A DNA stretch of 64,000 nt, taken from the NCBI RefSeq assembly GCF_030272695.1, contig NZ_JARFYN010000026.1:1-64000 (forward strand), written 5' to 3'. Positions 49,629-58,775 of this stretch are shown piece after piece; the first letter of the stretch is position 1, and every line of letters starts with the position of its first letter. Made by a program: the position numbers and the translations under genes. The stretch comes from Martinezella calliandrae (GTDB lineage Bacteria > Pseudomonadota > Alphaproteobacteria > Rhizobiales > Rhizobiaceae). The notes under the pieces are model-generated. The model did no database searches and had not been told where the DNA came from. It was given only the letters and a program-made list of their open reading frames with translations.

Positions 49629-49655
49629 AACCGCGCCTTCGGGCGCGGTTTTTTG
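49629..49655 (+). terminator. Rho-independent terminator after eno
   Basis: AACCGCGCC-TTCG-GGCGCGGTT is a 9-bp stem closed by a TTCG tetraloop, followed by TTTTG. It lies about 95 bases after eno. Confidence 0.93.
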
Positions 49656-49814
49656 TTGGAAAAATGGCAGAGTCAACGGATGGTTAATCTCTCACCTCTA
49701 GTGTCTTCATGGATGTCTGATTTAGCGTGATCTTATCTGGATTGGCCGCGCATTTCCGCCGCGCGGACCTGAAGTTCGGGATCATTCTCGGTAGAGCGTT
49801 TTGAGCAAGCGAGT

Positions 49815-50126
49815 ATGTGGACAAAATATCATAAGAAGCGAAAGTTCGGCCGTTTCATCCTTCCCGCCATCACGGTCGCCTTCGTGAGCTATTTTGGCTA
49901 TCACTGCATTCATGGCGACTACGGTCTGAAGGCGACCGAGGTTTTCGAGCAGCAGCGCATCGAGCGCAGCAAAGAGCTTGCCGATCTCGTCGCCAAGCGC
50001 GAACATCTTGAAAAGGAAGTGGCTTTGCTCAGCGATGGCTCGCTGGACAAGGATATGCTCGACCAATATGCGCGCTATCAATTGACCTATTCCAAAACCG
50101 ACGAAATCGTCATCTTCAACAAATAG
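49815..50126 (+). CDS. ftsB: FtsB/DivIC family septum formation initiator
   Basis: This 103-residue bitopic protein has basic N-terminus MWTKYHKKRKFGRFILPAIT, a membrane helix (about residues 13-30) and a periplasmic coiled coil (KATEVFEQQRIERSKELADL to about 75). It ends in LDQYARYQLTYSKTDEIVIF. This matches FtsB of the divisome, which complexes with FtsL and FtsQ. In alphaproteobacteria it is commonly between eno and pdhA, as here. Confidence 0.93.
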   Translation: MWTKYHKKRKFGRFILPAITVAFVSYFGYHCIHGDYGLKATEVFEQQRIERSKELADLVAKREHLEKEVALLSDGSLDKDMLDQYARYQLTYSKTDEIVIFNK

Positions 50127-50283
50127 CCACAATTAACCGATTTTAGGTTAATCGCACTTTTTATAAGCATATCAATCGCTTGTGGAGAATATGAGCCATG
50201 CAATTATAGCATTGCTGTGGCGAACAATCTTGCCTATGTTACGCGGCGCTACAACACGATGCTACTCACACAGGGAGGGTTGA

Positions 50284-51327
50284 ATGGCGCCGCGAAAATC
50301 CGCGTCCGTTTCCAGCCGCAAGACAACATCCAAGCCTGTCAAAGACACCAACGGTGGTGCGATCGCGGAATTCGACCGCGATGCGGAGCTCAAGGCCTAT
50401 CGTGAGATGCTCCTGATCCGCCGCTTTGAAGAGAAAGCCGGCCAGCTTTACGGCATGGGCTTCATCGGCGGCTTCTGTCACCTTTACATCGGTCAGGAAG
50501 CGGTCGTTGTCGGCATGCAGTTGGCCCTGAAGGATGGCGACCAGGTCATCACCGGCTATCGTGACCACGGCCATATGCTGGCGACCGGCATGAGCGCCCG
50601 CGGCGTCATGGCCGAGCTCACCGGACGCCGGGGCGGCTATTCCCGAGGCAAGGGCGGCTCCATGCATATGTTCTCCAAGGAAAAGAACTTCTACGGCGGC
50701 CACGGCATCGTCGGTGCGCAGGTCTCGCTCGGCACCGGCCTCGGCTTCGCCAACTGGTATCGCGGTAATGACAATGTCAGCGTCGCCTATTTCGGCGACG
50801 GCGCTGCCAACCAGGGCCAGGTCTACGAAAGCTTCAACATGGCGGAGCTCTGGAAGCTGCCGGTGATCTACGTGATCGAGAACAACCGTTACGCCATGGG
50901 TACGTCGACCGCACGCGCAACCGCGCAAGCCGACTTCTCCAAGCGCGGCGCCTCCTTCGGCATCCCCGGCATCCAGGTCGATGGCATGGATGTTCGCGCC
51001 GTCAAGGCTGCCGCCGATGAAGCGGTTGAATATTGCCGTTCCGGCAAGGGCCCGATCATTCTGGAAATGCTGACCTATCGTTACCGCGGCCATTCCATGT
51101 CGGACCCGGCTAAGTATCGTTCCAAGGACGAAGTGCAGAAGATGCGCTCCGAACATGACCCGATCGAGCAGGTTCGTGCCCGCCTCTTGGAAAAGGGTTG
51201 GGCGTCGGAAGACGAGCTGAAGGCGATCGACAAGGATGTTCGCGACATCGTCGCTGACAGCGCCGACTTCGCCCAGGCCGATCCGGAGCCGGATGCATCC
51301 GAGCTCTTTACCGACATTCTGCTCTAA
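50284..51327 (+). CDS. pdhA: Pyruvate dehydrogenase E1 component, alpha subunit
   Basis: This 347-residue subunit starts MAPRKSASVSSRKTTSKPVK, a basic linker before the fold. TPP-binding is visible in YFGDGAANQGQVYESFNMAE, and ARGVMAELTGRRGGYSRGKG and GGHGIVGAQVSLGTGL are hallmarks. With PdhB it decarboxylates pyruvate and acetylates the lipoyl group of E2. The heterotetrameric alpha/beta form is the alphaproteobacterial/mitochondrial type. AGGGAGGG lies just before the ATG. Confidence 0.97.
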   Translation: MAPRKSASVSSRKTTSKPVKDTNGGAIAEFDRDAELKAYREMLLIRRFEEKAGQLYGMGFIGGFCHLYIGQEAVVVGMQLALKDGDQVITGYRDHGHMLATGMSARGVMAELTGRRGGYSRGKGGSMHMFSKEKNFYGGHGIVGAQVSLGTGLGFANWYRGNDNVSVAYFGDGAANQGQVYESFNMAELWKLPVIYVIENNRYAMGTSTARATAQADFSKRGASFGIPGIQVDGMDVRAVKAAADEAVEYCRSGKGPIILEMLTYRYRGHSMSDPAKYRSKDEVQKMRSEHDPIEQVRARLLEKGWASEDELKAIDKDVRDIVADSADFAQADPEPDASELFTDILL

Positions 51328-51345
51328 ATCGGGGAGGGACGATCC

Positions 51346-52731
51346 ATGCCCATCGATATTCTTATGCCCGCCCTTTCTCCGACGATGGAAGAGGGCACCC
51401 TTTCGAAATGGCTCAAGCACGAAGGCGACAAGGTTGCTTCCGGCGACGTTATTGCCGAAATCGAGACCGACAAGGCCACCATGGAAGTGGAAGCTGTCGA
51501 CGAAGGCACGATCGGCAAGCTTTTGATCGAAGCCGGCACCGAAGGCGTCAAGGTCAACACCAAGATCGCGATCCTGTTGCAGGATGGTGAGTCCGCTTCG
51601 GACATTTCGACCGCCAAGGCTGCTCCGGCTGTCGAACCGCCAAAGGCCGAGGCCGCTGCAACCGGTCCGGCGCCCGTAGCCGCCGCACCCGTTCCGGCCC
51701 AGCCCAAGGCTCATGCTCCCGCCGATCCGGAAATTCCGGCCGGCACGGAAATGGTGTCGATGACGGTACGTGAAGCGCTGCGCGACGCCATGGCTGAAGA
51801 AATGCGCGCCAATCCGGACGTCTTCGTCATGGGCGAAGAAGTCGCCGAATACCAGGGCGCCTATAAGGTTACGCAGGGCCTGCTGCAGGAATTCGGTCCA
51901 CGCCGCGTGATCGATACCCCGATCACCGAGCACGGTTTTGCCGGCGTCGGCGTCGGTGCGGCCATGGCAGGCCTTCGCCCGATCGTCGAGTTCATGACTT
52001 TCAACTTCGCCATGCAGGCGATCGACCAGATCATCAACTCCGCCGCCAAGACGCTCTATATGTCCGGCGGCCAGATGGGTGCCCCGATGGTTTTCCGCGG
52101 GCCGAACGGCGCGGCGGCACGCGTCGCGGCCCAGCACAGCCAGGACTATGCAGCCTGGTACAGCCACATTCCGGGTCTGAAGGTGGTCATGCCCTACACG
52201 GCAGCCGACGCCAAGGGTCTGCTGAAAGCGGCGATCCGCGACCCGAACCCGGTGATCTTCCTTGAAAACGAGATTCTTTACGGCCAGCACTTCGACGTGC
52301 CAAAGCTCGATAATTTCGTTGTGCCGATCGGCAAGGCCCGCATCCATCGTTCCGGCAAGGACGCAACGGTCGTGTCCTTCGGTATCGGCATGACCTATGC
52401 CACCAAGGCGGTCGCCGAGCTGGAAGCCCAGGGCATTGATGTCGAGCTCATCGACCTTCGCACCATCCGTCCGATGGACCTGCCGACGATCATCGGTTCC
52501 GTCAAGAAGACCGGTCGCCTGGTGACTGTCGAGGAAGGCTATCCGCAGTCGTCCGTCGGCACTGAAATCGCCACCCGCGTCATGCAGCAGGCCTTCGATT
52601 ATCTCGACGCGCCGATCCTGACGGTCGCCGGCAAGGATGTGCCCATGCCCTACGCCGCCAACCTCGAAAAGCTGGCGCTTCCGAGCGTCGCCGAAGTGGT
52701 CGATGCGGTGAAAGCCGTTTGCTACAAATAA
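51346..52731 (+). CDS. pdhB: Pyruvate dehydrogenase E1 component, beta subunit, with N-terminal lipoyl domain
   Basis: This 461-residue protein has a lipoyl domain at residues 1-80 (lipoyl Lys43 in ETDKATMEVE). A Pro/Ala linker follows and then the E1-beta transketolase fold (MTVREALRDAMAEEMRANPD, FGPRRVIDTPITEHGFAG, VMPYTAADAKGLLKAAIRDP). A lipoyl domain on E1-beta is an extra compared with most PDH complexes, but is usual in rhizobia. The first 70 residues are nearly the same as those of PdhC, so they arose by copying. It lies 18 bases after pdhA. Confidence 0.96.
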   Translation: MPIDILMPALSPTMEEGTLSKWLKHEGDKVASGDVIAEIETDKATMEVEAVDEGTIGKLLIEAGTEGVKVNTKIAILLQDGESASDISTAKAAPAVEPPKAEAAATGPAPVAAAPVPAQPKAHAPADPEIPAGTEMVSMTVREALRDAMAEEMRANPDVFVMGEEVAEYQGAYKVTQGLLQEFGPRRVIDTPITEHGFAGVGVGAAMAGLRPIVEFMTFNFAMQAIDQIINSAAKTLYMSGGQMGAPMVFRGPNGAAARVAAQHSQDYAAWYSHIPGLKVVMPYTAADAKGLLKAAIRDPNPVIFLENEILYGQHFDVPKLDNFVVPIGKARIHRSGKDATVVSFGIGMTYATKAVAELEAQGIDVELIDLRTIRPMDLPTIIGSVKKTGRLVTVEEGYPQSSVGTEIATRVMQQAFDYLDAPILTVAGKDVPMPYAANLEKLALPSVAEVVDAVKAVCYK

Positions 52732-52746
52732 GGGGAGGGCTCTTCG

Positions 52747-54093
52747 ATGCCTATCAACATCACCATGCCTGCCCTCTCGCCGACCATGGAAGAGGGCAAC
52801 CTCGCCAAGTGGCTTGTCAAGGAAGGCGATAAGATCAAGTCCGGTGACGTTATCGCCGAGATCGAGACCGACAAAGCAACGATGGAAGTCGAAGCCGTCG
52901 ATGAAGGCACCGTCGCCAAGATCGTTGTTCCGGCCGGTACGGAAGGCGTCAAGGTTAATGCGCTGATCGCAGTTCTGGCCGGCGAAGGCGAGGATGTTTC
53001 CGCCGCTGCCTCCGGCGCCGCTGCTGCGCCTGCCGCCGCGGCACCAGCGCCAAAGGCGGAGACTGCTCCGGCCCATTCCGCGCCGGCCGCACAGCCTGCG
53101 CCGGTTGTGCCTGCGGCCCTTTCGACGGATGGTCATCGCACCTTCGCTTCGCCGCTCGCTCGCCGCCTTGCCAAGGAGTCCGGCATCGACCTGACGGCGC
53201 TCGTCGGCTCCGGCCCGCATGGCCGGGTGATCAAGAAGGATATCGAAGCGGCTGTTGCCGGCACAGGCGTTGCCAAGGCCGCTCCGGCGGCTGCTCCTGC
53301 CGCTCAACCGGCCGCCGCTGCCCAGGCCGCGGCCGCAGCAGCGCTGAAGGGCATGTCGGAAGACGCCGTTCTCAAGCTGTTCGAGCCCGGTTCCTACGAG
53401 CTCGTGCCGCATGACGGCATGCGCAAGACCATTGCCAAGCGCCTGCAGGAATCCAAGCAGACCGTTCCGCATTTCTACGTCACCGTCGATTGCGAATTGG
53501 ACGCATTGTTGGCGCTGCGCACGCAGCTCAACGATGCTGCTCCAAAGTCGAAGGATGGCGTTGCGGCCTACAAGCTCTCGGTCAATGACATGGTCATCAA
53601 GGCTCTGGCGCTTTCGCTGCGCGATGTACCGGATGCCAACGTCTCCTGGACCGACAACAACATGGTCAAGCACAAGCACGCCGATGTCGGCGTTGCCGTG
53701 TCCATACCGGGCGGCCTGATCACGCCGATCATCCGCAGCGCCGAGCTGAAGACGCTGTCGGCCATCTCCAACGAGATGAAGGACTACGGCAAGCGCGCCA
53801 AGGAGCGCAAGCTGAAGCCTGAGGAATACCAGGGCGGCACGACTGCCGTGTCGAATATGGGCATGATGGGCGTCAAGAACTTCTCCGCTGTCATCAACCC
53901 GCCGCATGCGACCATCCTGGCCGTCGGCGCGGGCGAGCAGCGTGTCATCGTCAAGAAGGGTGAAATGGCCATCGCCACCATGATGAGCGTCACCTTGTCG
54001 ACCGACCATCGTTGTGTCGACGGTGCGCTTGGCGCGGAACTTCTGGCAGCCTTCAAGGGCTATATCGAAAACCCGATGGGGATGCTCGTCTGA
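52747..54093 (+). CDS. pdhC: Dihydrolipoamide acetyltransferase (E2 of pyruvate dehydrogenase)
   Basis: This 448-residue core protein has a lipoyl domain (residues 1-80, Lys43 in ETDKATMEVE). An Ala/Pro linker, the E3/E1-binding domain (RTFASPLARRLAKESGIDLT, then GSGPHGRVIKKDIE) and another linker follow. The catalytic domain has HFYVTVDCELDALLALR and the active-site STDHRCVDGALGAE. It transfers acetyl to CoA and forms the complex core. It is 15 bases after pdhB. Confidence 0.97.
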   Translation: MPINITMPALSPTMEEGNLAKWLVKEGDKIKSGDVIAEIETDKATMEVEAVDEGTVAKIVVPAGTEGVKVNALIAVLAGEGEDVSAAASGAAAAPAAAAPAPKAETAPAHSAPAAQPAPVVPAALSTDGHRTFASPLARRLAKESGIDLTALVGSGPHGRVIKKDIEAAVAGTGVAKAAPAAAPAAQPAAAAQAAAAAALKGMSEDAVLKLFEPGSYELVPHDGMRKTIAKRLQESKQTVPHFYVTVDCELDALLALRTQLNDAAPKSKDGVAAYKLSVNDMVIKALALSLRDVPDANVSWTDNNMVKHKHADVGVAVSIPGGLITPIIRSAELKTLSAISNEMKDYGKRAKERKLKPEEYQGGTTAVSNMGMMGVKNFSAVINPPHATILAVGAGEQRVIVKKGEMAIATMMSVTLSTDHRCVDGALGAELLAAFKGYIENPMGMLV

Positions 54094-54118
54094 GCCTTGT
54101 CGTCAAACGGAGGCATGA

Positions 54119-54760
54119 ATGACCAAGACCGTTCTGTGTTATGGCGACTCGCTGACATGGGGCTATAACGCCGAGACGATCGGACGGCATGCCTTCGAAG
54201 ATCGATGGCCGAGCGTGCTACAGAAGGCGCTCGGCGATCAGGTCCGGATGATTCCGGAAGGGCTGAACGGACGCACTACGGCTTTCGACGACCATCTCGC
54301 CGATTGCGATCGTAACGGTGTGAAGGTCTTGCCGACGATCCTGCAGACGCACACGCCGCTCGATCTCGTCATCATCATGTTGGGCACCAACGACATGAAG
54401 CCGGTGATCGCCGGTTCGGCCTTTGCCGCTTTGCAGGGCATCAGCCGCTTGATTCAGCTGGTGCGCAGTCATACATCGGGCTTCGAATATGAAGTCCCCG
54501 ACATTTTGATCGTGGCTCCCCCACCCATCAGCGAGACCGCCAATGCGGCTTTCGCCGCTCATTTCCTCGGCGCGGTCAAGGAGTCGGCAAAGCTTGCAAC
54601 GCTCTATCGCGATTTGGCCGACGAACAGGGCTGCGGCTTTTTCGACGCAGGCACGGTTGCCGTCACCACGCCGCTCGACGGCGTGCATCTCGATGCAGAT
54701 AACACGCGGGCGCTCGGCCGCGGCCTCGAGCCGATCGTGCGGATGATGCTCGGGCTTTAA
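54119..54760 (+). CDS. SGNH/GDSL-type hydrolase (esterase)
   Basis: This 213-residue hydrolase shows the four SGNH blocks. Block I is CYGDSLTWG (catalytic Ser), block II GLNGRTT, block III MLGTNDM, and block V DGVHLDADN (catalytic Asp and His). There is no signal peptide, so it is cytosolic. Similar arylesterase-type proteins cleave small acyl esters. It is placed between pdhC (25 bases after it) and lpd and may be co-transcribed, but its link to PDH function is not evident. Confidence 0.92.
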   Translation: MTKTVLCYGDSLTWGYNAETIGRHAFEDRWPSVLQKALGDQVRMIPEGLNGRTTAFDDHLADCDRNGVKVLPTILQTHTPLDLVIIMLGTNDMKPVIAGSAFAALQGISRLIQLVRSHTSGFEYEVPDILIVAPPPISETANAAFAAHFLGAVKESAKLATLYRDLADEQGCGFFDAGTVAVTTPLDGVHLDADNTRALGRGLEPIVRMMLGL

Positions 54761-54890
54761 CCATTTGATTGAGTGCGATCTTACCTGAAAGCCGCTTCAA
54801 ATCCCTGCGGTCCTTCGGTTTGGTATCGGGCTTCGGGAAAATTAAGGCAGGCTGGGCTTCGACTGGTCGCCAACCAAAGGCAGGAAACAT

Positions 54891-56336
54891 ATGGCTGAGA
54901 ATTACGACGTCATCATCATCGGCTCTGGCCCTGGCGGCTATGTCGCCGCCGTGCGCGCCGGCCAGCTTGGCCTGAAGACGGCGATCGTCGAACGAGAGCA
55001 CTTGGGCGGCATCTGCCTGAACTGGGGCTGCATTCCGACCAAAGCGCTGTTGCGCTCGGCCGAAATCCTCGATCATTCCAATCATCTGAAGGACTATGGC
55101 CTTGTCCTGGAAGGCAAGGTTACGCCCGATGTCAAGGCGGTCGTCGCCCGTTCGCGCGGCGTATCCCTCCGCCTCAACATGGGCGTCGGCTTCCTCATGA
55201 AGAAGAACAAGGTCGACGTGATCTGGGGCGAGGCCAAGATTACCAAGCCCGGCGAAATCGTCGTCGGCAAGTCGACCAAGCCTGTCGTCGAGCCGCAGCA
55301 TCCGCTGCCGAAGAACGTCAAGGGCGAGGGCACCTATACCGCCAAGCACATCATCGTCGCCACCGGCGCCCGTCCGCGCGCTTTGCCCGGTATCGAACCG
55401 GACGGCAAGCTGATCTGGACCTATTTCGAAGCGTTGAAGCCGGATTTCCTGCCAAAGTCGCTCGTGGTCATGGGTTCCGGCGCCATCGGCATCGAATTTG
55501 CAAGTTTCTATCGCTCGCTCGGCGTCGATGTCACCGTCGTTGAAATCATGCCGACCGTCATGCCGGTCGAAGACGCCGAAATTTCCGGTATCGCCCGCAA
55601 GCAGTTGGAAAAGCGTGGCCTGAAGATCTTCACCAAGACGAAGGTCACCAAGGTCGACAAGAGTGCCAACTCCATCACCGCGCACATCGAGACTGAAGAC
55701 GGCAAGGTGCAGCAGATCACCGCCGACCGCATGATCTCCGCCGTCGGCGTGCAGGGCAATATCGAGAATCTCGGCCTGGAAGCGCTCGGCGTGAAGACAG
55801 ATCGTGGTTGCGTGGTCATCGACGGCTACGGCAAGACTAACGTTGCGGGCATCTATGCGATCGGCGACGTCGCCGGCCCGCCGATGCTGGCGCACAAGGC
55901 CGAACATGAGGGGGTCGTCTGCGTCGAGAAGATCGCCGGCTTGCCGAACGTACATCCGACCGACAAGAGCAAGGTGCCGGGCTGCACCTATTGCCAGCCG
56001 CAGGTCGCCTCGGTCGGTCTGACGGAAGCCAGGGCAAAGGAACTCGGTCGCGACATCCGCGTCGGCCGCTTCCCGTTCACGGCCAACGGCAAGGCGATTG
56101 CTCTCGGCGAGGACCAGGGGCTTTGCAAGGTCATCTTCGACAAGAAGACCGGTGAACTGCTTGGCGCACACATGGTCGGCGCCGAAGTGACCGAACTGAT
56201 CCAGGGCTTCGTCGTTGCCATGAATCTGGAGACGACCGAAGAGGAACTGATGCACACGATCTTCCCGCATCCAACCGTTTCGGAAACGATGAAGGAAGCC
56301 TGTTTGGACGCCTACGGCCGGGTGCTGAACGCTTGA
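54891..56336 (+). CDS. lpd: Dihydrolipoamide dehydrogenase (E3)
   Basis: This 481-residue flavoprotein reoxidises dihydrolipoyl groups with NAD+. FAD-binding is IIGSGPGGYVAAVRAGQLGL, the redox disulfide is Cys42/Cys47 in GGICLNWGCIPTK, NAD-binding is VVMGSGAIGIEFASFY, and the C-terminal catalytic HPTVSETMKEA holds the His. CAGGAA precedes the ATG by about 5 bases. Its place behind pdhABC assigns it to the PDH complex rather than to the 2-oxoglutarate complex. Confidence 0.96.
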   Translation: MAENYDVIIIGSGPGGYVAAVRAGQLGLKTAIVEREHLGGICLNWGCIPTKALLRSAEILDHSNHLKDYGLVLEGKVTPDVKAVVARSRGVSLRLNMGVGFLMKKNKVDVIWGEAKITKPGEIVVGKSTKPVVEPQHPLPKNVKGEGTYTAKHIIVATGARPRALPGIEPDGKLIWTYFEALKPDFLPKSLVVMGSGAIGIEFASFYRSLGVDVTVVEIMPTVMPVEDAEISGIARKQLEKRGLKIFTKTKVTKVDKSANSITAHIETEDGKVQQITADRMISAVGVQGNIENLGLEALGVKTDRGCVVIDGYGKTNVAGIYAIGDVAGPPMLAHKAEHEGVVCVEKIAGLPNVHPTDKSKVPGCTYCQPQVASVGLTEARAKELGRDIRVGRFPFTANGKAIALGEDQGLCKVIFDKKTGELLGAHMVGAEVTELIQGFVVAMNLETTEEELMHTIFPHPTVSETMKEACLDAYGRVLNA

Positions 56337-56391
56337 TAATTTCCTGGTTCGCCCTCTATCCAGAGGGTGGAAAATTTCAAAGGAAATCATC

Positions 56392-56652
56392 ATGTCTATC
56401 GGTACTGAGGCTTGGATCGTCTTTCTGCTGATCGGTCTGGTGGCGGGATTTCTCGCCAGCTTGGTTGTTGGCGGTGGCGGCCTGATCAGTTGTTTGTTGA
56501 GTGGCGTGATCGGTGCTTTCGTAGGCGGGTTCCTGTTTAATTGGTTTGGGATTTCGCTCGGCATACAAAATGCGCTCGTGGTCGAAATCATCCATGCGAC
56601 GGTCGGCGCGATCATTGTGGTACTTCTTGCAAGGGCGATAGCGTGGGGGTAA
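56392..56652 (+). CDS. GlsB/YeaQ/YmgE-like small membrane protein
   Basis: This 86-residue protein starts MSIGTEAWIVFLLIGLVAGF and consists of three hydrophobic segments with Gly-rich turns (VVGGGGLISCLLSGVIGAFV). This is the transglycosylase-associated/GlsB family pattern, a stress-related small membrane family of unclear function. AAAGGAAA lies upstream of the ATG. It is 7 bases from a second member, forming a tandem pair between lpd and lipA. Confidence 0.85.
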   Translation: MSIGTEAWIVFLLIGLVAGFLASLVVGGGGLISCLLSGVIGAFVGGFLFNWFGISLGIQNALVVEIIHATVGAIIVVLLARAIAWG

Positions 56653-56659
56653 AGGCGCA

Positions 56660-56908
56660 ATGGAAGGCGTAGGCTGGCTTGGTCTGATCATCATTGGCGG
56701 CCTTGCGGGTTGGCTCGCGGGCAAGCTCATGGAAGTGCGCTACGGCATCATCCTCAACATCGTTCTTGGCATTGCCGGCTCGGTCGTTGCGGCGGGCATT
56801 CTTGTGCAACTGCATGTCGGTGTGCCCGGGGGCCGGCTTGGTTATTTCGTCACCGGTTTCATCGGTGCTTGCATTCTGATATTTCTCGCCAAACTCGTCC
56901 GGCGATGA
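56660..56908 (+). CDS. GlsB/YeaQ/YmgE family stress-response membrane protein
   Basis: This 82-residue protein starts MEGVGWLGLIIIGGLAGWLA and has three hydrophobic segments. The conserved GGLAGWLAGKLM and GIILNIVLGIAGSVVAAGIL are textbook features of the family. It ends in a basic tail KLVRR. It is the second gene of a tandem pair and lies 36 bases before lipA. Confidence 0.9.
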   Translation: MEGVGWLGLIIIGGLAGWLAGKLMEVRYGIILNIVLGIAGSVVAAGILVQLHVGVPGGRLGYFVTGFIGACILIFLAKLVRR

Positions 56909-56944
56909 AAAGGCCGCGGGTCAGCGGCGGAAAGTAGACGTTTC

Positions 56945-57916
56945 ATGGTCACGATTCTCGACACCATCAATCCAGAGGCAAAGCGCATCAGGCATCCGGA
57001 AAAGGCGCATAGGCCGGATACGGAAGTCCTGCGCAAGCCGGATTGGATCCGTGTCAAGGCGCCGACATCCAAAGGCTATGCCGAGACCCGCTCGATCGTG
57101 AAGGAGCACAAGCTCGTCACCGTATGCGAGGAGGCTGGCTGCCCGAATATCGGCGAATGCTGGGACAAGAAGCACGCGACCTTCATGATCATGGGCGAGA
57201 TTTGTACGCGCGCCTGTGCATTCTGCAATGTCTCGACCGGCAAGCCGAATGCGCTCGATATGGCCGAGCCTGAAAATGTTGCCAAGGCCGTCAAGGAAAT
57301 GGGCCTTAGCCACGTTGTCATCACGTCCGTTGACCGCGACGATCTGGAAGACGGCGGTGCCGAGCACTTCGAAAAAGTGATCTGGGCGATCCGCGCCGCG
57401 TCGCCTGCAACGACGATCGAGATCCTGACGCCGGACTTCCTGCGCAAGCCAGGCGCTCTTGAACGGGTCGTTGCTGCCAAGCCCGATGTTTTCAATCACA
57501 ATCTGGAAACGGTACCTTCCAAGTACCTGACGGTACGTCCCGGCGCCCGCTATTTCCACTCGATCCGCCTGCTGCAGCGGGTCAAGGAGCTCGATCCGAC
57601 CATGTTCACCAAGTCCGGCATCATGGTGGGCCTTGGCGAAGAGCGCAACGAAGTGCTGCAGTTGATGGACGACCTCAGGACCGCCGACGTCGACTTCCTG
57701 ACCATCGGCCAGTATCTGCAGCCGACGCGCAAGCATCATCAGGTCATGAGCTTCGTCACCCCTGACGAATTCAAGTCCTACGAGACGGTCGCCTACACCA
57801 AGGGCTTCCTGATGGTCGCCTCCAGCCCGCTCACCCGTTCTTCGCACCATGCCGGCGACGATTTCGCCCGGCTGCGGGCTGCCCGCGAGAAAAAGGTTTT
57901 GCTGGCGGCTGAATAA
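56945..57916 (+). CDS. lipA: Lipoyl synthase
   Basis: This 323-residue radical SAM enzyme inserts two sulfurs into octanoyl groups on E2 proteins. Both iron-sulfur motifs are intact: auxiliary cluster CEEAGCPNIGEC and radical SAM motif CTRACAFC. The C-terminal RSSHHAGDDF carries the serine that binds the auxiliary cluster (RSSxHA). The location behind lpd and the PDH genes is functionally coherent, since PdhB and PdhC both need lipoylation. Confidence 0.97.
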   Translation: MVTILDTINPEAKRIRHPEKAHRPDTEVLRKPDWIRVKAPTSKGYAETRSIVKEHKLVTVCEEAGCPNIGECWDKKHATFMIMGEICTRACAFCNVSTGKPNALDMAEPENVAKAVKEMGLSHVVITSVDRDDLEDGGAEHFEKVIWAIRAASPATTIEILTPDFLRKPGALERVVAAKPDVFNHNLETVPSKYLTVRPGARYFHSIRLLQRVKELDPTMFTKSGIMVGLGEERNEVLQLMDDLRTADVDFLTIGQYLQPTRKHHQVMSFVTPDEFKSYETVAYTKGFLMVASSPLTRSSHHAGDDFARLRAAREKKVLLAAE

Positions 57917-57947
57917 GTCCGACAAGATTAAATCTTGCGTTTCGAAC

Positions 57948-57975
57948 AAACCGCGGCGATTGTGCCGCGGTTTTT
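57948..57975 (+). terminator. Rho-independent terminator after lipA
   Basis: AAACCGCGGC (57948-57957) pairs with GCCGCGGTTT (57964-57973) and TT follows. It ends the pdh-lipA cluster. Confidence 0.93.
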
Positions 57976-58172
57976 GTTCGCGCCGTCACGTGTTCGTCAT
58001 CGGAGCGGCCTAGGGAACACGCCGCCGCTAGTTACCGGTTTCGGCGCTTTAGAATCATAATGAGGCGGACCGTGGAGCAGACCGTCAAGTCGCAGGCGCC
58101 GCCCTATCCCGTCGATAGAGACCACGCGGCTCACATCCTCGAAAAGGCAAAATCAAGATTTGAGAGGCGGTC

Positions 58173-58766
58173 ATGGATCGAGTGACGATGCCTTTGTTGC
58201 GTGCGGAAGTGCGCGATCTCGCCGTAGCGGCCGATCATATCCGCAGGGCGAATCGAATGCTCGTCATGGGCTGTTCCGGCGGCGGAAAATCGACACTCTC
58301 GCAAAAGATCGCCACCCGCTTCGGCCTTACCTATGTCTCGATCGACCGCGACGTCTTGTGGCTGCCGGGCTGGGTCCAGCGCGAACGGGACGAGCAGCGG
58401 GCCATCGTCGTCTCCAAGGTGAACGGCGAGCGCTGGATCATGGATGGCACCAACCCCTCGACTTTCGACGTGCGTCTGCCGCGCACCGATTTCGTCATTT
58501 GGGTGCGGATGCCGCGGCTGCTGTGCATCTGGGGCGCCGTCTCCCGCTGGATCAAATGGATGGGCCGCACGCGCCCGGAAATGGCGCCAGGCTGCATCGA
58601 GAAAGTCGATTGGGAATTCCTGCGCTTCATCTGGACGTTCGAACAGAATTTCACACCGCGTGTTGTCGCGGGCCTTGTCGAACACGGCCCCGATGTACCC
58701 GTTCTACAGCTAAAATCCCGCGGCGAAATGCGCCAGCTCCTTGATCTTCTGAGCCGTCCTGCTTAA
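58173..58766 (+). CDS. P-loop NTPase (adenylate kinase/topology-modulation-like)
   Basis: This 197-residue protein has Walker A GCSGGGKST (residues 33-41) in MLVMGCSGGGKSTLSQKIA. Then come YVSIDRDVLWLPGW and the WIMDGTNPSTFDVRLPRTDF segment, which resembles the acceptor-binding region of small nucleotide kinases (FlaR/topology modulation family). The Trp-rich stretch LCIWGAVSRWIKWMG follows. The substrate is unknown. GAGAGG precedes the ATG at 58173 by 5 bases. It is ten bases before the RatA/Coq10 gene and on the same strand. Confidence 0.85.
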   Translation: MDRVTMPLLRAEVRDLAVAADHIRRANRMLVMGCSGGGKSTLSQKIATRFGLTYVSIDRDVLWLPGWVQRERDEQRAIVVSKVNGERWIMDGTNPSTFDVRLPRTDFVIWVRMPRLLCIWGAVSRWIKWMGRTRPEMAPGCIEKVDWEFLRFIWTFEQNFTPRVVAGLVEHGPDVPVLQLKSRGEMRQLLDLLSRPA

Positions 58767-58775
58767 TTGCCGCTC

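Noticed and set aside
50266..54009. A 1247-codon open frame antisense to pdhABC
   Set aside because: It spans three well-supported genes and their gaps on the opposite strand and shows only repetitive His/Asp/Gly-rich shadow sequence.
54663..56660. A 665-codon open frame antisense to the SGNH, lpd and GlsB genes
   Set aside because: It crosses several genuine genes on the other strand; composition is that of a shadow frame in GC-rich DNA.
58060..58185. 41-codon plus-strand frame before the P-loop gene
   Set aside because: It overlaps the start of the P-loop gene and has no ribosome binding site or recognisable features.
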